From: Karalla daura
Taxonomy: Eukaryota; Chordata; Actinopteri; Chaetodontiformes; Leiognathidae
Assembly (NCBI GenBank): GCA_029224185.1
Contig: CM055190.1
Location: 19,209,515-19,273,514, forward strand
Direction of reading: 5' to 3'
Length of the DNA stretch: 64,000 nt
Both the position numbers and the translations under genes were made by a program. Below the pieces are notes generated by a model. The model made no database searches and was not told the DNA's origin. It was given only the letters and a program-made list of their open reading frames with translations. Of this stretch, positions 1 to 12,570 are shown piece by piece; position 1 is the first letter of the stretch, and each line of letters opens with the position of its first letter.

Positions 1-970
1 CGCTTAGCTAATGTGCATTCAAAAAAGTTCAGAAAATTCTGAGCAGGTTGAAGAAAATGAAAATGCAGTGTGAGAGGATCTAGAAGTGACAGATCAGATT
101 TCTTTATCCAAGTTCCGTCACACACAGGGTCCGTGCGTCCCAGGCTGCAGCATGATTGATTTGTTAGTCTCGTCCCTCATCTCGTTGAATGTATTTCTGT
201 GTCGTAATTCTGCTGCAGCCGTTTCTCATCCATCCCGACCACACCCCGTCTGTCACGCAGTCCCACCTCGAATGGAAACTGTTTCTGAAATTTGCCTTAT
301 AAAACGCCGCCTGAGGACTCCTGTCACCACTCTCCCTTTGCTGCATATTTTATAAAATTGAAGCTGCTGCTCTAGGACGACAGACTTCCCAGCATTGCTG
401 CAGATTTAGGTGTCGGGAGGATTTATCCTGCGTTATGCGGTGTCACACTTCGATGTAAAGAAAGTCTCGTCCCGGAGCCTCGAGCTGTCGCACAGCGGTG
501 GCCGTCCGTCCGCCTGACAGCCGCAAGCGGAGGCTGTGGCTGCGAGGCTCGATGCAGCCAGGCCCCGCTGTGACGGCCCGTCAGAGCTCCAGCCCGAGGG
601 AGGCTGCAGACACACACGCTGACTCGGCCACAAGCAGAGAGACCTCGACGTTTAAGAGGCCGCTGACGCACTCGTCCTCCCATGCACCGGGCTCAGGCCT
701 TTCATCTCATACGCTTTTTGAGCGTTTTTTACAGCCGGAGGCCAAATGTCCATTTCGCTCGAGGCGTCAAGCAGTTTTGGAATAACTCTGATATTATCAA
801 AAGTCAGGTCTCAGCTCAAACAAATGGCAGCAATGTCAGCAACAAATGCTGGGAAGTATCGTCAAAAAGAATCCAGTTGTTGAGCGTCCTGGGATTGAAC
901 TGTAGCCCAAAACTCTGTATAAGCTCTGTATTTAGAGAGAAAGCACAAAGACTCCAGCTCTGTGTAAGTC

Positions 971-1069
<99 letters not shown>
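971..1069. repeat. (TAGA)n tetranucleotide microsatellite, about 25 units
   Basis: An almost perfect TAGA array lies in the intron upstream of the first visible myo5a exon. The rest of 1-1314 is intron with nothing else I can support. Upstream exons, including the 9-nt exon B of mammals, could not be recognised. Confidence 0.95.
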
Positions 1070-1314
1070 CTGCAAGTAAAAACAAACTCATTCTCTAATT
1101 TTTGTGTCTTGAAATAACATTGTTGTGAATCTTTCTGTAAATGAAGCTGAATTAACATATGAGAGTGTGTGAGACTGTTTGTGAGACGTCTCAGAGCCTC
1201 TTGATGTTTGAGTAGCATGAGCTGCTATGGTATGGATCTGCTGCCCGTGAAGTCAGGACGTGGTGGCTTTGAGCCTCACCTGTCTCCATCTGTCTGCCGG
1301 CCTCTCTCCCTCAG

Positions 1315-4300
1315 GAGACCATGACCGAGCCGTCTGTCTACGCCGAGGACGTGTCCAAGCTGAAGGACGCGGACGAGCTCAAACAAGCCTGCATCGGCCT
1401 CAAAGACACCAACAGGTACCGCCTGGTCACCGTCGCTCCCCTGCGGCCTCCACTCCCTCTCCAATCACTTCCTCTCACCTCCTAGACGGAGGCCCCGTCA
1501 CTGTCATTACCTGTCAAAGTGTGCGTGTGTATGTGCGTGCGTGTGTGTGAACGCTGCCTTGTCCTGTGCAGATCCCCGTGGTTCATGCGTAAGCCGCTGG
1601 AAGTCTCTGATCTCCTGAGTAGGCTGAGGTAACCGGAGAGATGTGGCCTATGCATGGTGGAGCGCAGCATGCATGGCCACGCTCGGAGCTTCACACTCGG
1701 GACTGAAGCTGAAACAGACAGCTGAAACAGACTGTCCTAACAGCATGTGGAAGAACGGTTTAGCCCTTACCTGTGCTCCAACAGGCCGCGTGTACCCGCA
1801 TTTGGAGCCTCAGAAGTGTTTGGCTTCAGAGCAGGGATCGAGGGATTCGTTAGCTGTGCATGGGTTGTAATAATCCAGAGCAAACGGGAGCAGAGCCTCT
1901 GAACTGAAGCCGACACAGCGTAGTTGCAGCAGGGATGCACAAAAACGCAGCATGAAGGCATGGGAGCTAGAGAAAAAAGGTCTCCTCAGAATCTTGTGAT
2001 TAACACTTGTACTTCCTGGCTGGGACGATGCAGCTCATGTCTCCAGACCTCCACGTCTCAGACTCATGAAACAGCCTCGGCATCGATCCCGCACCTTTCC
2101 TCTTTCCGCCTGTCGAAGCAGAGATGCACAGTCAAAACGCTCTCGGGCACTTTATGCACTTCTAACATAGCCCCAGCCCTACTAGGCAGACGCACACCGG
2201 GTGGACATGTGGCCTCTTTTGTTTCCAAGCAACGGCGTCTTTCTGCAGCGTGATTAAGGTGACGAGGAGCCGCGCTGTGCATCGCTGCTTTTGTCTTTGC
2301 TCGGCCCCTTTGTTGCCCGTGACCCTCTTCCTTCACCCGCTGTCACAACACAGCAGAGTGCGTTTACGCCACACACTTCCATCTGCTAGTGAGTAGTGAT
2401 GGTTCAACCATAGTCTTTACACCCAGACAAGCCCGCACACATGTCATCGCCGTTGTGTTGTTGTTGTTGTGCTTGTGTTTGCTGTCCTCTCCCCCCACCC
2501 GACCATTCCACTTTTTTTTTTATTCGTCTTTTTGTCTCTTTCATGTTCCTTTGTGTCGTGTGCCGGTCAGATCTGCAGCTCCGGACCTCCACAAGCTGAA
2601 TGAGGACGGAGAGCTGTGGCTGGTTAATCAGGGCTTGAAGGAAACCGTGAGGTGTAGATGAAAGTGTGATTTTTTTTTTTTTTTCTGTTGTTTTTCCGTC
2701 ATCATTTGCCCTGTTCCTCCGAGCATGCCATGATGGTGTGGACGCGATGTGTGCCAGTGTTTTTCCTTTCTGTTCCTCTCATCCTTTTCTTTCACATATT
2801 TTGTCATATCATGTCAATATCAATAATAGAGCCACCTGCTTAATCTGCTCGGACATTTATTCAGATTCTTGCACACATAAAAATGATGTGTTGCTTACCC
2901 CCCATCACAGAATTTGTGCTACTTTCAGCATTTTAAACTTAAGATTTTTTTCCTCCCTAATTGTCAGTTTCTAACTTGTTTTACAAACAGAGCTTGTTTG
3001 GTTCCTGACATTATGAGCAACCCTTAGAAACATTCACGACACTGTTTTACTTCAGGATTTCCGATAACCTGTCTTAACTCATCCCGACTTTTTAACCTCT
3101 CACGTCTGCTGTGGTGGTCTAAGTAGCGGTAGTCTAACTGAACGCAGGCTAACGGAGAGCAACATGACAGCTGAGAGAGAGAGAGAGTGAAGAGAGCAAA
3201 CGTGCATCGAAACATTTCCAATTCCCTGAGATCTCCAGCCGAAGCAGAGCAATGACCCCGTATCGGCTCGCCCTGCTGCGCCACAGAGCTTCCCCTCCGT
3301 TTGCTCGCTTCAACGGTTTGAGAAAAGCTTGCTGACTCACTCAGAATAAAGCAGGTGTTTGGAGAGTCCGGGCTCTGGGCTGCAGCATGTCGTCTTCAGC
3401 GTGGCGGAAACCTCAAACCTCTTCCAACTGATTGTCTTAATGTCTTGTCTCATTCCTCTCCATCTCCCTCCCTCCACCGTCCTCCTCTCTGCCCCGGTCC
3501 CCTCGCCTCCCTCCCGGCTGCAGGTTGCTGGAGCACCAGCTGCAGACGGAGCGCAGGTCCCACAACAACGAGGTGGAGTCGCTGCGCGGCGAGCTGCAGA
3601 ACGCCAAGGAGGAGAACAACCGTCAGCAGCAGCTGCTCGCCCAGAACCTGCAGCTGCCCCCGGAGGCCCGCATCGAAGCCAGCCTGCAGCACGAGATCAC
3701 CCGGCTCACCAACGAGAACCTGGTACACTCACACACACACACACACACCATTACATACTAGCTGTGGAAGAGCAGTTATGGCTACCTAACCGTGAGACGT
3801 GTACATAATGATCGAAGAATTTCCCCATTCACATAGTTAAATAAAAGCATTTCAAGTCCAAAAGTACTGACATTTAATGTGTTGTACATGTATGTACCTC
3901 ATGTAAAACATACAAAAACAATTGTCGCTTCTAGAGCTGCAACAGCAAATCCGTTAATCGGCATGTGAAATAATATAATAATAATAATAATAATGTTTGA
4001 TTGATTAGTCGGTTTTGAGCATTTTAAACAAGTTGAGAATGAATTTAAGGAATGATGTAAAAACTCTCTGATATCACTTTCAGAAATGTGAATATATTAC
4101 CTGTTTCTTTTGTCCTCTGAGAGAGGAGACCTTATCTTGGCCTTAACAATTGTTACTGTTTTGGCATCAATTCACAAACCAAACAGTTCATCCATTAACC
4201 AGGAAATGAGAAAAGACAGGCTTGTTGCAGCCCTAGCTGCTTCATCACTCTCCGTCGAGTGAGAGATTGACGTGACATCACATTTACGGCTGATTTCAGT

Positions 4301-7300
4301 GCATTTGACATTCAAAACATTGTGATGCGACAACTTGGGAGCATGAATAATTTGGGAACCATCTCTGACAGAGCAAACATCACAAGATGAGTGCAGTTGC
4401 AGCGTCTGACCTGAGCATAAGCTGTGTCCTTATCTATGGATGTTGAGTCAGGGTCAGCGCTCAGGCGGCCCTGACAGCGTTCTGTTTCACACACACACAC
4501 TCACGTGCGATGGTGTCACCTGACAGGAACTGTTGGCCGACGACCCCACAGCATCCCGAGAGGCTCGAGTCATCATTTTACGACGGATGGTTGTATGTAG
4601 AGAGAGCGTGTGTGTGTGTGTGTGTGGGTGCGTCTGCACGTGTGTCTGCATGAGTTCGGACTAACTGAGCTGGCGTGGTTCGAAGGAAGTGGCGCGGAAC
4701 GTTGCTCTAACTCTCCACGGCTAAGTCTTGTAACTCACAGCGGAGCGGCTTGGCACCTTTCCGTCTTTGCTAACAGACACGAGGTCTTGCGTCCTCTCTT
4801 CCTCTGGAAAAAAAAAAACAAATCACAAGAGCACCCTTTTAGACTTCTTCCGACCCTCTTAACTTGTTCCTATCTTTATTTATTCATTCCCGCATCTTCA
4901 AAGACGGCTTTCCTTCTCTTCTTCGCCACTGGGGGGCGACAGTGTGGAACGCTGAAAGATATCTGAGCCGCTTGTCCTTCTCGCCGTCTGTTTTAAGGAT
5001 CTGATGGAGCAGCTGGAGAAACAGGACCGAACCATCCGCAAGCTGAAGAAGCAGCTGAAGGTTTATTCCAAGAGGATCGGAGAGATGGGAGGTATGGGAG
5101 GAATCATCCGCTCAGGCGAATAACCCTAGTTCAGCTCGTTGTCTCACTGTCTTGTTTTCCTTTTTGTGTGTGTGTGTCCCAGCCGGTCAAACCGAGGGAC
5201 AGACGTCTCCGGGACAGATGGTGGACGAGCCCATCCACCCGGTCAACATCCCCCGCAGGGAGAAAGATTTCCAAGGGATGCTGGAGTACAAGAAGGAGGA
5301 CGAGCTCAAACTGGTCAAGAACCTGATCCTGGGTAAGAACTTAGACACTATGAAGAGATTATTTGAAGACAAAATGATCCTTTATCTGAATGAGAAGGAC
5401 ACAGAAAGATACTGAGAATTTGTGTGAGGCTAAACCTTCCTCCCTCCGCCTCCGAACCTGTCAGAGCTGAAGCCTCGGGGCGTAGCCGTGAATCTGATCC
5501 CAGGTCTGCCGGCCTACATCCTGTTCATGTGTCTGAGACACGCCGACTACGTCAACGATGACCAGAAGGTCCGCACTCTGCTCACCTCCACCATCAACAG
5601 CATCAAGAAGATCCTGAAGGTACGCATTCAAGTTCATGTGTTTCAGTTTCAGTGGTAAGGACCTCCAGCTGACTGCTCCTCCTCCTCCCCCTCTCCCTCC
5701 CCCTCCTCCTCCTCCTCCTCCTCCCACCAGAAACGTGGAGACGACTTTGAGACAGTTTCCTTCTGGCTGGCGAACACCTGCCGCTTCTTGCACTGTCTGA
5801 AACAGTACAGTGGAGACGAGGTGAGACCCCTCCTTCAGTCACACATTTATTAAAGATCTGGAGACAGTTTTGTGAACATCTAAACTTCTTTTTACCTCAA
5901 ACAGGAGGTCTCCCGCTTTCCTATTTGACATAAACCAACCTCTGTCTGTGCGTTTGTGTTTTGTGCCTCAGGCCTTCATGAAGCACAACACCTCGAGGCA
6001 GAACGAGCACTGTCTGTCCAACTTCGACCTGGCCGAGTACAGGCAGGTGATCAGCGACCTGGCCATCCAGATCTACCAGCAGCTCATCAAGTGCATGGAG
6101 AACATCCTGCAGCCCATGATAGGTGTGTGCACGCACACATCCGTTTCCCAGATGTAGCGGGAGGTGCTTTACAGGCTAAAGTAAACTACTCCCTCTGTAA
6201 ATGTGTGTGTGTGTCTGTCTGGCAGTGTCCGGGATGCTGGAGCACGAGACCATCCAGGGCGTGTCGGGCGTGAAGCCCACAGGTTTCCGTAAGCGGACGT
6301 CCAGCATCGTGGACGAGGGCACGTTCACCCTGGACTCCATCTTGAGGCAGCTGAGCGCCTTCCACTCCACCATGTGCCAGCACGGCACCGACCCCGAGCT
6401 CATCAAGCAGGTGGTGAAGCAGCAGTTCTACATCATCGGAGCCGTCACCCTCAACAACCTGTTGCTGCGCAAGGACATGTGCTCCTGGAGCAAAGGCATG
6501 CAGATCAGGTGAGGGAGGAGCTCCACAGCACGCAGCTGTTCGATGGACGCAGTCCGCACAGTTATTAACTGAGCTCTGTGTGTGTGTGTGTGTGTGTGTG
6601 TGCAGGTACAACGTGAGCCAGCTGGAGGAGTGGCTCAGAGACAAAGGCCTGATGACATGTGGAGCTAAGGAGACGCTGGAGCCTCTGATCCAGGCCGCTC
6701 AGCTGCTGCAGGTGAAGAAGAAGACGGACGAGGACGCCGAGGCCATCTGCTCCATGTGCCTGGCCCTCACCACTGCTCAGGTAAACCCTCATTCATCAGG
6801 CTGTTAACACTGCATTCAAAAACTTATTGTAACATAAAATACAAATGTGAAACCATACCAGCCCCTATCTCCTACCTCCCAGCCAAACCTGCCTCCATTT
6901 GGCCATACAAGTGAATGAGGGCACGTGACTGTAGTAGGCAGCAGTCTGGTGAAGTTTCTTGTGAATGTCAGTGCATGTGCTCCCAGTTCTTACTCAGTAT
7001 CTGATTCCTCTTCTGATTGTGTTTGGGATATATAGAGACTGGACACTTAGTCTAGGCCACTTAGTTCAGGACAAAGCTGCTCAGCTCTGTTGTTGATGAA
7101 GAAACATGTCATGTGATCATTCATGTAATCTGCAAACAACAAAGCCAATCAGCCATGGCGTGGTTGCCAGATAAAAGGAAAGGGTGCCAGATCTGTGCAG
7201 ACTGTTCCTTAGAATAAGATTGTGAAATAGCATGCGAGGCAACGAGGATCCGTCCAACCATTCTAGGTCCCCTATAAGCTATTACAATGGGTTCATATAC

Positions 7301-7782
7301 ACTGGAACAGACTTTATTTCCATCCTGTTTGAATTGCATTTCTTTTTTTCTTCTTGTTTTTCCTATCATGAATGTCCTGTGTTTTATCTTTGTCAGATTG
7401 TCAAAGTCCTGAACCTCTACACCCCGGTCAACGAGTTTGAGGAGAGAGTGTCAGTGGCATTCATACGGACCATACAGGTAATTCGCAACCATGCCCTTCT
7501 CTTGCCACTGTGTGGAGACAAAGTCTCCATTTGGCGCCTCTCTGGTCCAAGTGCCAACCAGAGCATTTGTTTACTCACATTTTTTTTACACTCTCTTTCA
7601 ACCATTTCAATCACCTTTCACCCCTTCAGACTCGCTTACGGGACCGCTGTGAGACTTCGCAGTTGCTGATGGACACGAAGATGATTTACCCCGTCACGTT
7701 CCCGTTCAGTCCCTCCTCGCTCGCCCTGGAGACCATCCAGATCCCCACCTCGCTCAACCTGGGCTTCCTCACCCGCGTCTAG
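1315..7782 (+). CDS. myo5a: Myosin Va heavy chain, C-terminal part (5' end outside window)
   Basis: This is the tail of an actin-based processive motor that carries melanosomes, ER and vesicles. Exons: 1315-1415, 2571-2651 (alternative D), 3524-3722, 4527-4592 (alternative F), 4998-5091, 5183-5332, 5465-5619, 5731-5820, 5972-6122, 6226-6508, 6606-6780, 7397-7477 and 7630-7782 (stop TAG). All junctions keep phase and, with both alternative exons, give 592 aa. The first exons encode the distal coiled coil (NNRQQQLLAQNLQLPPEARI, LMEQLEKQD). From about 5465 the sequence is the globular cargo-binding (dilute/DIL) domain, with GVAVNLIPGLPAYILFMC, FWLANTCRFLHCLKQYSG and MLEHETIQGVSGVKPTG. The end, PSSLALETIQIP followed by GFLTRV, matches MYO5A better than MYO5B or MYO5C from memory. 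The presence of exons D and F agrees. The motor, IQ motifs and proximal coiled coil lie upstream of the window. Confidence 0.95.
2571..2651 (+). CDS. myo5a: myo5a alternative tail exon D (27 codons)
   Basis: The exon is bounded by an acceptor ending CCGGTCAG and a donor GTGTAG. It is 81 nt, so it can be skipped without changing frame: the upstream exon ends AG and both this exon and the next supply the third base of an Arg codon. It encodes HKLNEDGELWLV and QGLKE, close to mammalian MYO5A exon D (LNEDGELWLVYEGLK). In mammals exon D is included in a tissue-dependent way and is linked to Rab10 binding. Function here is inferred from the family. Confidence 0.85.
4527..4592 (+). CDS. myo5a: myo5a alternative tail exon F (22 codons), too short for ORF callers
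   Basis: It lies between the exon ending NENL and the exon starting DLMEQ, exactly where mammalian exon F sits. The acceptor is CACCTGACAG and the donor GTATGT. The 66 nt are phase 0 at both ends, so skipping is silent for frame. The peptide begins ELLADDP and ends ILRRMV. Mammalian exon F has a similar frame of ELYADDP near the start and KRMI at the end, with a few more residues. In mammals exon F is needed for melanophilin/Rab27a binding and melanosome capture. The middle of the exon is divergent, so the binding function is inference. Confidence 0.72.
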
Positions 7783-10700
7783 AGAGCTGCTAGTCCCAAA
7801 CACCGTGTTCGATGCTTGTGAAAACCCCCTGGTCTGAACACCCGCAACATGCAGAATCACCCACACACACACACACACACGCACACACACACGCACGCAC
7901 ACTGACAAACACACACATGCTGAACTGTCACCATGCATCTGTACAGTACTTCCATCCTCTGAATGCACACGTGCATACCCGACACGCGCCGTCTCTCTGA
8001 CTAAGTTCACCCAAACAGACACCCACGGTTCCACCCTGGCTGTAAACCGTCACCGCCCGTCCTCCACCGCTTGTATAAACGCCACAGGACCAGATCCGCC
8101 TAACCGGTGTCGTCTGCGTACTCATTCACCCGTCCGTGGCATCGTATTAAAGTGAGTCGAAGCAGCAGAAGAAGAGGAGGAGGAGGAGGAGGAGGAGATG
8201 ACACAGCAGCTGTCAAAGATGGATTGTCGTGGCTGGAGTACACACGAAACACACCGTCTTGATTTGATGCGGAAAACGCGAGATGTACATGTTCATTTGG
8301 ATATTTAGCAGAGTGATATCCAGTCACAAGTGGTCACTTCAGACGCATGTTGAATGCCAGGTGTGAACGGGGCCAAAAACGTCCACGTCTGTCTTGTCCG
8401 TCACATTGCCCTCGCTGCCTCGTGTGTCCCCCCTCTGCTTGTTTACTTCCTGCTGTGCCCTTATTATTAAAATTCAACCAAATTTGCCTCTCACCCTCAT
8501 GTGAACCTTATTTTTTTTGCCTCATGACCTTACCCTCCCGGAAAGATATTTAACTTTGATAGAGTATATATTGTTTTTTTTTTAAGGTGCTTACATGTAT
8601 CATATCCTCAGAAAAGAGAAGGCTCTTTAAATGGGTTTTTGAAGGTATTCAGGGAGGAGGAAGATGTTATTGTAAATGGCAAGATATTCTACTTGTAGTT
8701 CAGGATCACTAACTTAAAGTGCTGGGTTGATCACAAAAACCCGAATGGATCTTAAAAATGAAGGAATGACTGTAGTTAGCAAACACTCCTAGGTGGAAGG
8801 AGAAATAAACCCTGTTTAATTAGCAGAATTTAGAGCATAATCAGAAATGATGCAGGTGATCTTTGGCCCTGGACTTATGTTCAGCGACAGATTGAAGTTG
8901 CAGTGTTGCCTGGTGGATAAAGGTCCAGGTTTCAGTCTGGACTGCCTGACATAATCCTCCTTTTGTGTGAAAGTTTACACCCTGTGACTGTATTAATAAG
9001 GGAGATCACAAGGTTTCATAGGGAGGTACAGCTGGGTGTCGTCAGCGTAACATCGTACCAGATGTAATATTTTGTAAAAGTAGAGCCAGCAAATACTGAA
9101 AGAAAATGTTGTACGGTCCAAACTTAGAGCCTTGTGGTTCTCCACAGGAAACCATTAAAAAGCAAATTTGGAACAGAGGCTTAAAAGTCTTGTCTGTAAC
9201 TGAGAAAACCCCAAGGGCCAAAAACAAACAGAGAAGAGATTAAAGAACGGCAGAAGCAGAGTTTCAGATCAGAGGTGGATTTAGAGCAATTATAATCAGA
9301 AGCGCAGATATAAATAAGGGTAAAAGGTTTTAGATCAGGGAGTGATGGCATGTTTAAAGTCGGTAGGTGTGGTGCCATCAACTTTTGGAAATATTTATTA
9401 TAATCTGGTATTGAAATCTGTATTGTGTTAAATCACATTCAGGGACCATGGACAGATTTTAAAACACTATCCGTTTTAAAAAATCTGAGTCTTGTAGTTC
9501 ATGTTTTTACCCCCAGTCACTCTCTGCTCCCCAGCATTCCTCCTTAACCACGCAAGCTTTGTCGCTCTGACTTTGCTAGAGAGACAAATGGCTTGACGAT
9601 ATGAGTGAGGGTGACAGATGAATGATGAGCATAGGAATCGGCAAAGGACCTTTCATAAAATGAGACCAAGTGATGCTTCTGGCGATGCCAAAGGGGGCTT
9701 AGTTGAAAATGCTTTTGCTGTACTCGGCAATGGGGAAATATCAGCTCTGTGTCACTGATGCCACACTGACGAGACCACTCTCAAAATTGTAAGTGAAGTA
9801 AATTTAGTATGTGAACTTGTTTTTGTGTTGTATTTGAGAAGATTGGACATCCATAGGCTCTCATGGGGACCACGTCTTATCAATCTGCCTTTTTGTTGAA
9901 TATTTTGGGTAAATAGGTAGTTTAAAGTATGGTTTGTGTAAAAGAATACATATCCGCAGGTTGTTGCAAGAAAACCGGCCACTGAAGGAATTAAGTAACC
10001 ATATGAATGTTTAAAAACTGTTAATAAAGTGTATCATGATTTAACTGCACATTGTAGACAAAGCCTTATCTGAATTATTTACTATCTGAATGACATTCTC
10101 AGCATTGTGGCATTGTTTTATTCCAGCCGTGTCCGTTTCCCCACTGTAGCCTAAATAGAAATCGTTAAATGTGATCATTTTTTTTATTTTTGATAAGGTG
10201 TCCTCTAGAGTTGGTGTCATTGCATCGCCTTCAATCAAAATGCACTGTTTAGATACTTCTGGAGAAAACATGGACGCGGAACTGTGGAAGAAATAATAAT
10301 TTAGATTCACACCTTCACATTGGATAGTCCTTTGATTCCCACCATCCTTTGGCCCGTTAAGCTTCCTTTAACACATTCCCCGTGTGATCAGGAACATCAC
10401 TTTGTTAACCAAACATTGAGAAAAATCACCAAATATCAAATCATATAAGCCACATCAGGAGGACACAGCGGAGTTGTGACAGAGAAGAAAACAAACATGC
10501 ACTCATTGTTTGGTTTAGTTAAAGCAGAGCGGTGGCTGCTTCCTCCCCCGGGCTCTCAAAACGTAATTTCTTCGCTTTTTCCATTCGGGAGAGACTTGAG
10601 TGTATGATAAGACATAGACATTATAAATGACCATTGTCGCCATTTTAGAAATTGTTAAAAAAAACAAACAAACAAACAAAACAAAACAAAGATGTATCAT

Positions 10701-10911
10701 CAGCCCAGCTGTGTGTGGTACTGCAGTGTGAACACGCTGGAGCCAATACCAACTGTTTCCTCTCTGATCCATGTGTACATTTGAACAACAGGACTGTTTG
10801 TAGTTTCTGGTAGCTGTGGTTAGTGAATGTGTTCACCGTTAAGAAACTAAGAAACTTGGAATAAATTGTCAAATCTGTAAAAGTAAAATAAAACAATTCA
10901 GCACTGTTGCA
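7783..10911 (+). other. myo5a: Probable myo5a 3'UTR with candidate polyadenylation signals
   Basis: No coding potential is seen after the myo5a stop. AATAAA occurs at 8804-8809, 10860-10865 and 10887-10892. The last pair is a reasonable end for a long 3'UTR, but this cannot be settled without transcript data. A CA-rich tract lies at 7861-7920, and a LINE relic is embedded near 8870-9300. The stretch 10912-11600 shows nothing I can name. Confidence 0.4.
8870..9300 (-). mobile_element. Decayed L2-type LINE reverse transcriptase fragment
   Basis: Read on the minus strand, 9114-9143 encodes GEPQGSKFGP, which resembles the GVPQGSVLGPLLF block of L2-like LINE reverse transcriptases. About 30 codons later 9026-9049 encodes YADDTQLY, the catalytic motif. 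The two blocks are in different frames, so the copy is broken. The outer limits are approximate. Confidence 0.65.
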
Positions 10912-11639
10912 TCGTCTCTGCATTGTCTCCCTTGTTGTCAAATCTCGTCAAACACTTTTTACTCTTAAATATGCTCAGGCAAAACTGAAACAGGCTGTCC
11001 CTGGGGTCTTATAAAGGTCTTATAAAGTATCTTATAAGTTTTGGGAAAGCCAAGGCCTCATTGGCGAGAAGGTCGTACAGTTTTTTAGTAGTGGTAGAGT
11101 AGTAGGAGTAGATTAGTAGTAGTAAATTCCCAGTGAAAGGTCACAAAAATGTAACTTTAATGCAAAGAAATTATTCAAAAGGTATGAGTAAGTTTGTTAG
11201 GAGTGCCTGAGAGTCCTGTTTTGTCAGGCTGAGATAAGGTTTAATGAATTAAAATTGTCTTTGAATGATCAGATCATTGATCAGTAGTGATTTTCTGGCC
11301 TATGACCTGACAGAAAGGAGGGCTAATGTCAACTGTTTGGGAAATACAGTCCTATACCCCTAACCTATAATACTTCTACCGTAAACAGTAATCCTGCTTT
11401 CAGTGAACAATCACTTCAACTATGAAAAAAATAAAGTGCATACGCATTTGTGCACTTTCAGGTAATCCCAGGTTTTTAAAATATTAGGCCAGCTATTGGA
11501 TTAAAGTGTAAGGGTAACCTCCCAGGCCGTGCAGGTACAGTAATACCCCAGGGAGGGATGTGTGAAGCATGGAGGTAAAAGCAGAGTCACAGCTTAAACA
11601 ACTAAGGAGCTTACTGTTCCCTCTCGGTCCCGCGCTGAC

Positions 11640-11712
11640 AATCCTCTTCACTGGAGAAACTCCACAGGGTCGGGTCCCTGCTGTGCACAGACGAAAGAAA
11701 TTCTCCCGCGAG
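11640..11712 (+). other. gnb5: Candidate non-coding first exon of gnb5 (3' part)
   Basis: The sequence ends CCCGCGAG followed by a strong donor, GTAAGA. A matching acceptor (TTTTTTTTCACAG) ends at 12546, leaving 24 nt of 5'UTR before the ATG at 12571. There is no transcript evidence, and the exon start is unknown. Confidence 0.35.
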
Positions 11713-12570
11713 GTAAGATTTTTTTATTGATCTGGCTCCTGGTTGTGGGAATCCAATTCAAAGTGATGTCGGTGTGTGTTGTGTTTACATCTGGTCCTCG
11801 TGTGTAAGTTTAAGAGTTTATGGGAACATCAGTTCAGGAAGTGTTTATCACCAGCCTGAAACAGTGGCACTGATGGTGGATTGTTATCTACAGCATATTT
11901 GTGTCTGAGGACAAGGCTATGTTTGCATCCAGATACATCTCCATGGTTTCCCATTGTTACTGTTTGTACATTGTACCCAGTTACTAGAAATAGAAGATAT
12001 GAACATGTCAGGATAATGACTATCGGTCTCGCCACCGGGTTTATTGCTCTGATTGCTGACAAGTTTACAGAATACACATATCAGTATCTACATATGTACC
12101 TATGTATGTGTACACATCAGTATACTATGACTTTATTGTGTTTACACCGTAGGTACATGCTTATATTGGAAAATCACAGCTGTGTAGTGTGTGATAGTTG
12201 TTTGTTGTGAAAGGTCACTGAAAGGTCACAATCATTTACATACTTTGCAAAGCGGTTCCCATTTACAGTACTGGGACATACTGGATGTGTCCAGTTCCCA
12301 GAATAGCTGCACTGTGCTGCTCTCGCCTCCTCTGGAGCTCAGAGGAGGATCAGGCTGGACTAGATTACCAACTACTTATCTCCTACTGTGCGCACACACA
12401 CACACACACAAATAAACACAAAGTGGTCAAACCACAGCACAGAAATCAATACAAGCAAAAATCTCTCTAACCTGTACAGTCCAGCTGATTGAGTCAATCT
12501 GTATTGAATAAAAGTGAAAGTGTTTGTTTTTTGTTTTTTTTCACAGGTGTGTCACTGATCATCCGCAGCC

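Noticed and set aside
816..1218. Minus-strand frames with Ile-Tyr-Leu-Ser repeats
   Set aside because: Translation of the TAGA microsatellite.
1..1314. Search for further myo5a exons, including the 9-nt exon B
   Set aside because: No segment with splice sites and MYO5A-like coiled-coil sequence was found, and a 9-nt exon cannot be recognised by eye.
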